Assembly (NCBI RefSeq): GCF_002119725.1
Contig: NZ_CP021109.1
Location: forward strand, 2,046,001-2,110,000
DNA from: Bordetella genomosp. 9
Lineage (GTDB): Bacteria; Pseudomonadota; Gammaproteobacteria; Burkholderiales; Burkholderiaceae_B
Length of the DNA stretch: 64,000 nt
Reading direction: 5' to 3'
Positions 20,176-29,175 of this stretch are shown piece by piece (the first letter of the stretch is position 1; the number at the start of each line of letters is the position of its first letter). The translations under genes were made by a program, and so were the position numbers. The notes beneath the pieces were generated by a model, which was given only the letters and a program-made list of their open reading frames with translations, was not told where the DNA came from and ran no database searches.

Positions 20176-23100
20176 TTATTCGGCCGGCGCCGAGGCTTCG
20201 CTCGACAGCAGGCGGTCGACCAGCTGGGACAGGCCCGTCAGCGGGATGCAGACCCAGTCCGGCCGGTGCGCGGCTTCATAGCCGATCTCGTAGGCGGCCT
20301 TCTCGATCAGCGCCAGATCGATCAGCGGACCTTCCTGGCTGTCGTCCATCCAGCGATGTTCGGCGTTGCGCGCGACGCTCCGGTAGGCCGACAGGAAGGC
20401 ATGGTCGGCGATGTCGCGGAAGCGCGCGATCAGATCGCGGCGGCGCCGGCGCAGAATCGCTTCGGCGGGTTGCACCTCGCCGGCGTTTTCCGCGTCGCCG
20501 AAGCCATTGGCCACCGTGGCGGCGGCGTAGTCGAAGGAGCGCAACAGCCCCGCGATGTCGCGCGCGGCGCTGCTTTTGGCGCGGCGCTCGGCAAGCGAAC
20601 GCTTGGGCTCGCCTTCGAAGTCGATGATGTACGCGTCGCTCTGGGCCACCAGCACCTGTCCCAGGTGGAAATCGCCATGGATGCGGATATGCAGCGTGCC
20701 GGCCTCATGTTCCGCCAGCGATTTGATGGTGTCGACGACCGTCTCGCGCTGCTCCATCAATCGCTGCGCCTTCTCGTTGCTGGACGCGTCCAGCCGGCTG
20801 CTGTTTTCCTTCAGCTGCTTCAGCGCGCTGTCGAACATGGCGATCACGTCGGCGGCCCGCTTGCGCGCGTCGGCCGCGGTGGCCTCATGCGGCGTGAAGG
20901 CGGGATCGTCGCACGGCTGGGCCAGCGTCGCATGCAGTTCGGCCAGCCGCCGTCCGATCGCCGCCGCGAAGGCGGTGTAGCCTTTCAGGTCTTCGTCGTA
21001 GTCCGCGGCGCTTTCGGCCGTCAGGGCCGCCGCTTCGAGCGTCCGCTTCAGGTACTCCAGCGTCCACCCCCAGGCATCGCCCTGGTTGCTGATGGCCGCG
21101 TGCATCAGCGCCAGCGTGTGCGGCGTGCCGTCTTCATCGACACGGACGATCTCGCCCAACAGTTGCGCGCTGTTGGTGTAGCCCGCCTGCGTCAGGCGCC
21201 GCGTCATTTCCGCTTCGGGATGGACGCCCGGCACCACGCGACGGATCAGCTTCAGGATAGCGACTCCGCCGATCGTCATGGAGCTGTTGGATTGCTCGCC
21301 GGTGAACCAGGTCACTTCCGCGTCGTCGGGAAGGTCCAGCGCGTTCAGGCCGGGCTCGCCCAGGAACCGCAGCACCGCCGGCGGCTTGGCCCGCGGCACG
21401 GGGATTTCAAGCCCGTCGCGCAGCCCGCGCACCAGCGCCCGGATGAAGGACGGCAGCGTGTAGGCGTCGGTGACGAAGCCCATTTCGGCGGCGCGCCGCA
21501 CGCGGGCCAGGGCGTACTGCTGCGCCATGGGCGGCAGGGTCTCGCTCCAGATCAGCGCCACCGGCAGAAGGAAGCGGGCCGGCTCGCCGTTCATGTCCAT
21601 TTCGAGTTCGGCGATGAAGCACTCGTATTCGGTGTCTTTCAATTGCACCGCGTAGGCCGCCATCGCGAGCTTGACCTTGCTGTCCTTGGGGAACCAGCGC
21701 TGGCGCGACAGGTACAGCGGCAGCACGTCTTCCCGCAGCGAACGGACGGCGCCTTCGGTCAGCTCGTAACCGGTGCGTCCGCGCAGCACCAGGGTGTAGT
21801 ACTCGGGCATCTGTTCGGGATGCGTCGCGTGCCACGACGGCGGCGAAGCCACCGTACTCAGTTCGAACCAATAGAAGCCGTAGGGCGGCAGCGTGAGCAG
21901 ATAGGGCAGCTCGCCGATGGCGGGGAAGGGCGTGCCTCCCAGCAGTTCCACCGGCACGCGTCCGTTCATGGAGGACAGGTCCAGTTCTACCGGCTGCGGT
22001 GCGCGCGACAGGTTTGCCACGCACAGGATCACCGTGTCTTCGTATTCGCGCAGATAGGCCAGGATCTTGCGGTTGCCCGGGAACAGGAAGCGCAGCGTGC
22101 CGCGTCCGAACGCGCGCGTCTGCCGGCGCGTGGCCAGCATCCGCCGGGTCCAGTTCAGCAGCGAATGCGGATCGCGCTGCTGGGCTTCGACGTTCACCGC
22201 TTCGTAGCCGTACAGCGGCCCCATCAAGGGCGGCAAGGGCAGGCGTTCCGGATCGGCGCGCGAAAAGCCGCCGTTGCGGTCGGGAGACCATTGCATCGGC
22301 GTGCGCACGCCGTCGCGGTCGCCCAGGTGCACGTTGTCGCCCATGCCCAGTTCGTCGCCGTAATAGATCACCGGGGTGCCCGGCATCGAAAACAGCAGGC
22401 TGTTCATCAGCTCGATGCGCCGGCGGTCGCGTTCCATCAGCGGCGCCAGGCGCCGGCGTATGCCCAGGTTCAGGCGCGCGCGGCGGTCGGCCGCGTAGAC
22501 ATCCCAGAGGTAGTCACGCTCGTTGCTGGTTACCATCTCGAGCGTCAGCTCGTCGTGATTGCGCAGGAAAATGGCCCATTGGCAGTTCTGCGGAATATCC
22601 GGCGTCTGCCGCATGATGTCGGTGATCGGGAATCGGTCCTCCCGCGCGATCGCCATGTACATGCGCGGCATCAGCGGGAAGTGGAACGACATGTGGCATT
22701 CGTCCCCTTTGCCGAAATACTCCTGCGCGTCTTCGGGCCATTGGTTGGCTTCGGCCAGCAGCATGCGGCCGTCGTATTCCTTGTCCAGCTCGGCCCGGAT
22801 TTTCTTCAGCACCGCATGCGTTTCCGGCAGGTTCTCGTTGTTGGTGCCTTCGCGCTCCACCAGGTAGGGCACGGCGTCCAGGCGCAGTCCGTCCACGCCC
22901 ATGTCGAGCCAGTACCGCATCACGCCGAGCACTTCTTTCAGTACTTGGGGATTGTCGTAGTTCAGGTCCGGCTGGTGGGAATAGAAGCGATGCCAGAAGT
23001 ACGCGCCGGCCACCGGATCCCAGGTCCAATTGGATTTTTCGGTGTCCAGGAAGATGATGCGCGTGCCGGCGTAGGCCTGGTCATTGTCCGACCAGACGTA

Positions 23101-23511
23101 GTAGTTTCTTGCGGCCGAGCCGGGCTTGGCGCGGCGCGCGCGCTGGAACCAGGGGTGCTGGTCCGACGTGTGGTTGACGACCAGTTCGGTGATGACGCGC
23201 AGCCCGCGCGCATGCGCGGCGCGGATGAACTTGCGCACGTCGGCTAGCGAGCCGTAGTCCTCGTGCACGCCCCGGTAGTCCGAGATGTCGTAGCCGTCAT
23301 CGCGCCGCGGCGAGGGGTAGAAGGGCAACAGCCAGATGCAGGTAACCCCCAGCGAGGAGATGTAGTCGAGCTTCTCGATCAGACCCGCGAAGTCGCCGAC
23401 GCCATCGTTGTTGGCGTCGTAGAAGGATTTGACGTGCAGCTGATAAATGACTGCGTCCTTGTACCAGAGGGGATCGTCCTTGTCCGGTGTGTTGACGGTG
23501 CTGTCTGCCAT
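20176..23511 (-). CDS. treS: Trehalose synthase (TreS) fused to maltokinase
   Basis: Bifunctional protein of 1111 residues. Residues 1 to about 550 are the GH13 maltose/trehalose isomerase: GLRLDAVPYL with nucleophile Asp212, MLLAEANQWPED with Glu254, FLRNHDELTL with His319/Asp320. After a linker, residues about 570-1100 are a maltokinase (Pep2/Mak) related to aminoglycoside-kinase folds: HGDFHLGQ catalytic loop near residue 940 and IIDFEGEP metal-binding motif. Together they convert trehalose to maltose and then to maltose 1-phosphate, the substrate of GlgE encoded just upstream. The fusion is common in proteobacteria. The start is 39 nt after glgE. Confidence 0.95.
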   Translation of the reverse strand: MADSTVNTPDKDDPLWYKDAVIYQLHVKSFYDANNDGVGDFAGLIEKLDYISSLGVTCIWLLPFYPSPRRDDGYDISDYRGVHEDYGSLADVRKFIRAAHARGLRVITELVVNHTSDQHPWFQRARRAKPGSAARNYYVWSDNDQAYAGTRIIFLDTEKSNWTWDPVAGAYFWHRFYSHQPDLNYDNPQVLKEVLGVMRYWLDMGVDGLRLDAVPYLVEREGTNNENLPETHAVLKKIRAELDKEYDGRMLLAEANQWPEDAQEYFGKGDECHMSFHFPLMPRMYMAIAREDRFPITDIMRQTPDIPQNCQWAIFLRNHDELTLEMVTSNERDYLWDVYAADRRARLNLGIRRRLAPLMERDRRRIELMNSLLFSMPGTPVIYYGDELGMGDNVHLGDRDGVRTPMQWSPDRNGGFSRADPERLPLPPLMGPLYGYEAVNVEAQQRDPHSLLNWTRRMLATRRQTRAFGRGTLRFLFPGNRKILAYLREYEDTVILCVANLSRAPQPVELDLSSMNGRVPVELLGGTPFPAIGELPYLLTLPPYGFYWFELSTVASPPSWHATHPEQMPEYYTLVLRGRTGYELTEGAVRSLREDVLPLYLSRQRWFPKDSKVKLAMAAYAVQLKDTEYECFIAELEMDMNGEPARFLLPVALIWSETLPPMAQQYALARVRRAAEMGFVTDAYTLPSFIRALVRGLRDGLEIPVPRAKPPAVLRFLGEPGLNALDLPDDAEVTWFTGEQSNSSMTIGGVAILKLIRRVVPGVHPEAEMTRRLTQAGYTNSAQLLGEIVRVDEDGTPHTLALMHAAISNQGDAWGWTLEYLKRTLEAAALTAESAADYDEDLKGYTAFAAAIGRRLAELHATLAQPCDDPAFTPHEATAADARKRAADVIAMFDSALKQLKENSSRLDASSNEKAQRLMEQRETVVDTIKSLAEHEAGTLHIRIHGDFHLGQVLVAQSDAYIIDFEGEPKRSLAERRAKSSAARDIAGLLRSFDYAAATVANGFGDAENAGEVQPAEAILRRRRRDLIARFRDIADHAFLSAYRSVARNAEHRWMDDSQEGPLIDLALIEKAAYEIGYEAAHRPDWVCIPLTGLSQLVDRLLSSEASAPAE

Positions 23512-23550
23512 GGTTAGCTTCGCCTGCTTGTTCGTCTTGTCGAGCGGACC

Positions 23551-26500
23551 TTATGCGAGGCCCGCCACCCGCCATATCCGGTAGGGTTGGCCCGGATGCA
23601 GATAAATCGTTTGCTGCTTGCCTTGCCACGACACCTGGCCACCGTCGATCAGATCGTCGGCATAAAGCGTGCCGTGATCGGGCAAGCCGAATTCCCACAG
23701 CGGCACTTCCACCTGCGCCGTCTGCGGTTCGAATGGGTCCAGGCTGATCGCGATCAGCAGAACGTTGTCGCGCGACGGCGTGGCCTTGGAGAAGAACAAT
23801 ACGCGGTCGTTGTATGCCTGATGGAAACGCAATCCCAGGTGGCTGTGCAGCGCCGGGTTGCCGCGCCGGATGTGATTGAGCCGGGTGATTTCCTGGATGA
23901 TGTTGCCGGGGCGGCCGTGGTCCCACACGCGGATCTCGTATTTCTCCGAGTCCAGATACTCTTCCTTGCCCGGCACGGCGCGGGCTTCGCAGAGCTCGAA
24001 GCCGTTGTAGACGCCCCAGAGCCCGGACAGCGTGGCGGCCAGCGCCGCACGGATCAGAAAGCCTCCGCGCCCGGATGCCTGCAGAAAGCGCGGATTGATG
24101 TCCGGCGTATTGACGAAGAAATGCGGGCGGAAGAACTCCGCCGGCGGCGCCTGATTCAGTTCCGTCAGGTATTCGGTCAATTCCTGCTTGGTGTCGCGCC
24201 ACGTGAAGTAGGTGTACGACTGCGTGAAGCCCACCTTGGCCAGCCGGTACATCATCTTCGGCCGGGTGAAGGCTTCCGACAGGAAGATGGTTTCCGGATG
24301 GCGGCTCTGGACGTCGGCGATCAGCCATTGCCAGAAAGGCAGCGGCTTGGTGTGGGGGTTGTCGACGCGGAAGACCCGGATCCCCTGCGCCACCCAGAAC
24401 AGCACCACGTCGCGCAGCGCCCGCCACAGCGGCGCCTGGCGGGACGTGCCCGGGCGCGGCCCGTAGAAATCGACATTGACGATGTCTTCGTACTTTTTCG
24501 GCGGGTTCTCGGCGTACTTCAGGGATCCATCGGGCCGCCAGTCGAACCATTCGGGATGCTCCTTCAGCCACGGATGGTCGGGCGAGCACTGGATGGCGAA
24601 ATCCAGCGCGATCTCCAGGCCATGCCGATGGGCCGCTTCGATCAGGCGCTTGAAGTCGTCCAGGGTGCCCAGCTGCGGATGCAGCGCATCGTGGCCGCCT
24701 TCTTCCGCGCCGATGGCGTAGGGGCTGCCCGGATCGTCCGGCCCCGCCTGCAGGCTGTTGTTGCGTCCCTTGCGGTTGCGCCGTCCGATGGGATGAATGG
24801 GCGGAAAGTACAGGGTGTCGAACCCCATGTCGCGGATGCGGGGCAATTGCCGGATGACGTCGGCGAAGGTGCCGTGCCGCCGCGGATCGTCGGTCTGCGA
24901 GCGCGGGAAAATCTCGTACCAGCTGGAAAAGCGTGCGGCCGGACGGTCCACCGTGACCGCGTATTCCGCGGACGTCGTCTCGAACGGCCGTTCGTCGGCG
25001 ATGCGCATGGCATCGGCCGTGGCGGCTGCGAGCAGCGCCTGGACCTGTTCTTCCGTCGGCGAGGCGAAAACGGGCGCCGGCGCGTCCTCGGTTTTGCGGC
25101 GGCCGCGGCGGGTCTTGGGCTTTTCCGGCTCGTGGCCCAGGACGTGCAGCGCATGCTGAAGCACGGACGCGGCCGGGGAATCCGCAGGCAGACGCTCCAG
25201 CGCCTGAGCGATCTGCTGACGGCCTTCGGCCGTTTCCAGGGCGATATCGACCCCGGCCTCGTGTTTCTTGCGCAAGCCTTCGGTGTAGGAGTGCCAGACG
25301 TCGGCCCAAGCCTGGATGGCGAAATAATGCCGCCCGTTCCGATGCGGCACGAAGCTGGCCTGCCACCGGTCGTTGTTGATGAGCGTCATGGGGACGCGCT
25401 GCCACTCCTTCTCGTCGGCCGCGCGCCACAGCAGCGCCACCGCGATATGGTCGTGCCCGTCAATGAAAACGTCGGCTTGCACGTTGACCGTTTCGCCCAC
25501 CACGCGCTTGACCGGGAAAGCGCCGTCGTCCACGGCGGGCGTCACCCGTTCGATGGCGACGCGCGGGGCGCGCATGGCGGCCGTGACCGATAGCCGCGCG
25601 TCGTCGGAAGCGGGCAGCCGCACGGGCGCGGCGCGGCTGGCGCCCAGCTGCAGGACGGCGCCGGGCGGCAGTTCGTCCGGCAGCGCTTCGGCCGGCTGCT
25701 CGGCGTCCCAGTTGTCCAGGCGCGCATAGTTGTCGGGCAAGCGGCTGAGCAGGACTTCCCAGTCGATGGGCGCGCTGCGGTGGGAATCGGGATTCAATAC
25801 CACCATACGCGCGCTGGTCCGGGCCTGGCCGTTGGGGGCCGTCGCGAACGGCTTGCCGTCGCCGCGGAACAATGCCGTGACGGGCGACTGCTGGCCCAGC
25901 AGACTGCGCAGCGTGCCGTGGGCGCCGGCGGTGCGAACCAGCCATTGATTCACCCGCGACACGTCGCCGTGCAGGGCAGGATGCGCGTCGCCGGAATGTG
26001 CTGCCACAGCGGGGCCAGCGGCCTGGAATTCGAGCTGCGCGATGTCCGCATCGCCCGCGCCGTCGCCGTCGCCGCCGGGTTCGGCCGCGCCGCCATTCGG
26101 CGTGAGCGGTCGCGCTTCGCCGTCCTCGAATCCCATCGGCACCAGGATGCCCGCGTCGCCGACCACGGCAGCCGTCCAGATCGCCCGGGATGCGTCCAGA
26201 TAGCGCCCGGCAGCATCGGAGTTCCACTCCGCCACACGTTTGGCGTAGGGCGCTTCGGCCGGGGCGATGACCGGCGCGACTGCGCGCAGACGCGTGTATT
26301 CCTCCTCCAGCCACGGCGCGCGGTAGTCCCACCAGGGCAGCGAAGAAAAGACCCCGTCGAAGCCCGCGCCGGCCAGCGCTTGGAGCTGCCATGGATTCAA
26401 CCCGGGCGTCCAGGCCAGAAAACGGCAATCGGGCCGCACCGCGCGCACCCCTTCCATCAGGTCGCGCCATTCCTCGGCGCCCAGGGCCTGCGGCGTCAGG

Positions 26501-26997
26501 CACCGAAAGCCCGCCACGCCGTTCTGCACCCAAAGGCCCAGCCGTTCCACCCAGTTCGCGATGAAGCCTTCGGGCAAACGCCCGTCGGCGCGCCGCAGGG
26601 AGATGGCGTAGCGTTCCTCCAGCGGCTTGCGCGGATCGCGCAGCACATCCACGCCTTCCGGCCGCACATACCAGTCCGCGTGCGAGCCTGCCATGGCGCC
26701 GTCCGCCGCCACGCGGTCCAGGACCAGGTCCACCATCAGCGACAGGCGATGCTTGCCGCACAGGCTCGTCAGGGTCGCCAGCGCTTCATCCAGGGCAAGC
26801 TCGCCGAGGGCCGGGTTGAGGCGGTCGGGATCGGCGGGGACGTAAGGATTGCCCGCGGGATCGGGCGCCCAGAGCGGCGCCGTCATCAGGGTATCGAAGC
26901 CCAGGGTTTTCGCGCGCGTGCACAGTGTCTGCCAGCGCCCGGCGGCATGGTTGGAAAGCGGACCGGCGAGCACGGGGTGGACGTAGTAGATGCGCAT
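23551..26997 (-). CDS. glgE: Maltose-1-phosphate maltosyltransferase GlgE with N-terminal degenerate GH13 domain
   Basis: GlgE transfers maltose from alpha-maltose 1-phosphate to the non-reducing end of glucans. At 1148 residues it is much longer than the ~660-700 residues of actinobacterial GlgE. The C-terminal part (from about residue 500) is a full GlgE: VTPAVDDGAFPVKRVVGE at its start, FRVDNPHTKP with nucleophile Asp879, FLSEAFTRP with acid Glu908 and YFTWRDTK with Asp935. The N-terminal ~450 residues resemble a GH13 barrel but the catalytic positions are replaced: DLVLDR instead of DVVxNH (from residue 90), GFRCLTP instead of GFRxDxx (residues 163-169), and FLAWTPG at the expected glutamate strand. 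An acidic Gly/Asp linker lies between. It heads the glgE-treS-glgB-glgX-treZ-malQ-treY run. Confidence 0.93.
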   Translation of the reverse strand: MRIYYVHPVLAGPLSNHAAGRWQTLCTRAKTLGFDTLMTAPLWAPDPAGNPYVPADPDRLNPALGELALDEALATLTSLCGKHRLSLMVDLVLDRVAADGAMAGSHADWYVRPEGVDVLRDPRKPLEERYAISLRRADGRLPEGFIANWVERLGLWVQNGVAGFRCLTPQALGAEEWRDLMEGVRAVRPDCRFLAWTPGLNPWQLQALAGAGFDGVFSSLPWWDYRAPWLEEEYTRLRAVAPVIAPAEAPYAKRVAEWNSDAAGRYLDASRAIWTAAVVGDAGILVPMGFEDGEARPLTPNGGAAEPGGDGDGAGDADIAQLEFQAAGPAVAAHSGDAHPALHGDVSRVNQWLVRTAGAHGTLRSLLGQQSPVTALFRGDGKPFATAPNGQARTSARMVVLNPDSHRSAPIDWEVLLSRLPDNYARLDNWDAEQPAEALPDELPPGAVLQLGASRAAPVRLPASDDARLSVTAAMRAPRVAIERVTPAVDDGAFPVKRVVGETVNVQADVFIDGHDHIAVALLWRAADEKEWQRVPMTLINNDRWQASFVPHRNGRHYFAIQAWADVWHSYTEGLRKKHEAGVDIALETAEGRQQIAQALERLPADSPAASVLQHALHVLGHEPEKPKTRRGRRKTEDAPAPVFASPTEEQVQALLAAATADAMRIADERPFETTSAEYAVTVDRPAARFSSWYEIFPRSQTDDPRRHGTFADVIRQLPRIRDMGFDTLYFPPIHPIGRRNRKGRNNSLQAGPDDPGSPYAIGAEEGGHDALHPQLGTLDDFKRLIEAAHRHGLEIALDFAIQCSPDHPWLKEHPEWFDWRPDGSLKYAENPPKKYEDIVNVDFYGPRPGTSRQAPLWRALRDVVLFWVAQGIRVFRVDNPHTKPLPFWQWLIADVQSRHPETIFLSEAFTRPKMMYRLAKVGFTQSYTYFTWRDTKQELTEYLTELNQAPPAEFFRPHFFVNTPDINPRFLQASGRGGFLIRAALAATLSGLWGVYNGFELCEARAVPGKEEYLDSEKYEIRVWDHGRPGNIIQEITRLNHIRRGNPALHSHLGLRFHQAYNDRVLFFSKATPSRDNVLLIAISLDPFEPQTAQVEVPLWEFGLPDHGTLYADDLIDGGQVSWQGKQQTIYLHPGQPYRIWRVAGLA

Positions 26998-27086
26998 TGA
27001 TGACTCGTGGAGGGTTCTCGTTGAACGTGGGATGAGCTGTATCGTCGAATCTTCCGCTTACGCCGGCTGGCGCGCCGGGCCTGGAA

Positions 27087-27129
27087 GCAAGCACGGGGCC
27101 CGCGCAATGCCGGGCCCCGCGTTGCTTGC
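27087..27129. terminator. Strong GC hairpin between glgA and glgE
   Basis: GCAAGC-a-CGGGGCCCG pairs with CGGGCCCCG-cgtt-GCTTGC style arms around a short loop, giving a long stem downstream of the glgA stop (27197) and upstream of glgE. No T-run follows on the minus strand, so it could be a terminator, an attenuator or a stability element. Confidence 0.5.
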
Positions 27130-27196
27130 GCGGACGGAAACCCGGGTGCCGCGCGCTCCCGCGCAAGGCGGCGGGTTCCGCCGCGGGCCGGCGCCG

Positions 27197-28816
27197 TCAG
27201 GCCGCGCCGGCTCGCAGCCCGCCTGGCGCGGACTCCTTGGCGGCGCGCACGCCGATGCCCACGGCCAGGGGCCGCGCCGCAGCCGTGACCTGGTCGAGCA
27301 GGGAGGGGCGGCTGGCGGCGGGGCTGGCCACGGCCACATCCTGCAAGGCTTCGTCCGGCAGCAGCGAGCGGTACAGGCTGACGTAGCCCAGCACTGCCCG
27401 ATCCCAGCCGAAGTCGCTCGTCATGGCGCGGTACTGCATGGCTTGCCAGATCGGCGGACGGCGATACAAGCCCATGGCGCGCGTGATCGCGCCGGCCATG
27501 GCATCGACGCTATCGCCCTCGAAGAGGAGGCCCGTCGCGTTGCGCATGGCATCGCGGCCGGCGTGCGCGCCCGGGTCCGTGATGGTGTCGGCCATGCCGC
27601 CGACACGCGAGCCGATGGGGATGGTGCCGTAGCGCATGGCGTAAAGCGGGGTCAGCCCGAATGGTTCGAAGCGGCTGCCGTGCAGCAGCAGGTCGCCGCC
27701 GGCGTGCAGCATGTGCGCAGTGGCCTCGTCGAAACCGATACGCACGGCGCACCGGCCGGGATAGCACCGCTGCAGCTGACGCAGGGCGGCCTCGATCGGT
27801 TTCTCGCCCTGGCCGAGCACGGCCACCTGCAGATCCGGATAGTCGTCCAGCACGCGGGGCAGCGCCTGCACCGCCACGTCGGCCATCTTCTGGTGCGTCA
27901 GGCGGCTGCCCATGACCAGGACCGGCGCACGCGGGTTTTCCATCAGGCCGAAATGGCGCTGCAGAAGTTGCTTGCAGCGGCGCTTGTTGCTCATGTCGCC
28001 GGTGCTGAACTGGAATTTTCCCAGGTGGACGTCCGTGGCCGGGTCCCATTCCTCGGGGTCGATGCCGTTGGGGACAGCCAGCAGATCGTGCAGGCGGGTA
28101 GCCAGCACGCCTTCCAGGCCGCAGCCGAAGCGCTCGGTAAGGATTTCGCGCGCGTAGGTCTGGCTGACGGTGGTGATGCGGTCGGCGTAGCGGATGCCGG
28201 CTTTCATGAAGCTGAGCTTGCCCCAGTACTCGATGCCGTCCACGTCCAGATAGCGCTCGTCCACGCCAATGGCCGCCGCGGTCTCCATGGGGAAAACGCC
28301 CTGGAACGCCATGTTGTGCAGGGTCAGGATTGTCCGCACGTTGCTGACGCCTTTGTCCCGCAGCAGCAGCGGCACCAGGCCGGTATGCCAGTCATGGGCA
28401 TGAACCACGTCGGGCTTGGGCAGTTTGGTCGCGCCGGACGCCACACGTACGGCGGCGTGCGAGAGTGCCGCGTAGCGGATGGCGTTGTCCTCGTACTCAC
28501 GGCCATCCGCGTCCACGTAGAGATGGTCGCGGTCATAAAGCTTGTCGTTGTGCAGCAGCAGAACGGGAACATTGCCCAGGGCGGGGCACAGGCCATGCAG
28601 TAGCCGCGCTTCACCGCCGGGCAGCCGCCGCAGACGGGCGATTTCGCGCACCTGGGTCAGGTGCTCGATCGTGCCGCGGTAAGCCGGAAGCATGATCGTG
28701 ATGGCAGTGCCGGATGCGTGCAGGGCGCGCGCCATGCCCCCAATGGCGTCGCCCAGTCCGCCGGTTTTCGCCAGGGGGTACGCTTCCGACGTAACAGCCA
28801 AAATTCTTAGCGACAC
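27197..28816 (-). CDS. glgA: Glycogen synthase (GlgA, GT5)
   Basis: Adds glucose from ADP-glucose (UDP-glucose is possible) to growing alpha-1,4-glucan. 539 residues, slightly longer than the ~480 of E. coli because of a C-terminal tail. GT5 hallmark AKTGGLGDA with Lys17, VVHAHDWHTGL, LTLHNMAFQG, and the C-terminal donor site SRFEPFGLTPLYAMRYG are present. GTG 28816 is chosen as start because it gives the canonical LRILAVTSEAYPLAKTGG N-terminus and GGAG lies eight bases upstream; the longer frame adds unrelated residues. No ADP-glucose pyrophosphorylase gene is in the window, so the donor must be made elsewhere. Confidence 0.92.
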   Translation of the reverse strand: MSLRILAVTSEAYPLAKTGGLGDAIGGMARALHASGTAITIMLPAYRGTIEHLTQVREIARLRRLPGGEARLLHGLCPALGNVPVLLLHNDKLYDRDHLYVDADGREYEDNAIRYAALSHAAVRVASGATKLPKPDVVHAHDWHTGLVPLLLRDKGVSNVRTILTLHNMAFQGVFPMETAAAIGVDERYLDVDGIEYWGKLSFMKAGIRYADRITTVSQTYAREILTERFGCGLEGVLATRLHDLLAVPNGIDPEEWDPATDVHLGKFQFSTGDMSNKRRCKQLLQRHFGLMENPRAPVLVMGSRLTHQKMADVAVQALPRVLDDYPDLQVAVLGQGEKPIEAALRQLQRCYPGRCAVRIGFDEATAHMLHAGGDLLLHGSRFEPFGLTPLYAMRYGTIPIGSRVGGMADTITDPGAHAGRDAMRNATGLLFEGDSVDAMAGAITRAMGLYRRPPIWQAMQYRAMTSDFGWDRAVLGYVSLYRSLLPDEALQDVAVASPAASRPSLLDQVTAAARPLAVGIGVRAAKESAPGGLRAGAA

Positions 28817-29175
28817 GATACCTACTCCGAAGGAGAACGCGTCCTGAAAAAGAGGAAGACGCGAGGAACGAGGACAAGGGAATGCCGGACGCAGCGCCGA
28901 CCTGGAGCAAGGCCGCCACGGCAGCGAGGTAACGATTGCTACCGTGTTTCGCGTAGGAAAGAACAACCCACGTAATTTCTATACGCGCGGCCGTGTCGCG
29001 CCACAGTCCGGTTGTATTCCTTGGCAAGCAGCGTGCCTGAGCACGACGCGCTGGTGTACGCAGGCAATTCTGCGCGGGCATGTGCGACGGCGATGTGTAC
29101 ATTGGTAACGCCACGCAAGCGGCGTGGCCCGCCATTTGCTTTGTGCGTCCCCGTTTGCCGTCCGCGCCTGCCGCC
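28817..29175. other. Divergent intergenic region glgA / exonuclease
   Basis: Holds the start regions for two divergent transcripts. I cannot point to convincing -35/-10 pairs. A hairpin GCCACGC-aagcg-GCGTGGC lies at 29110-29128, 48 nt before the exonuclease start, without a T-run. The in-frame extension of the exonuclease frame to 29080 has no family similarity. Confidence 0.5.

Noticed and set aside
18838..23247. 1469-codon open frame on the plus strand
   Set aside because: Exactly antisense to treS-mak and part of glgB, with Arg/Gly/His-rich low-complexity sequence and no family motif; a GC-bias artefact of the strongly coding opposite strand.
23587..28603. Plus-strand frames of 400-670 codons over glgE and glgA
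   Set aside because: Shadow frames; the minus-strand proteins have complete catalytic motifs.
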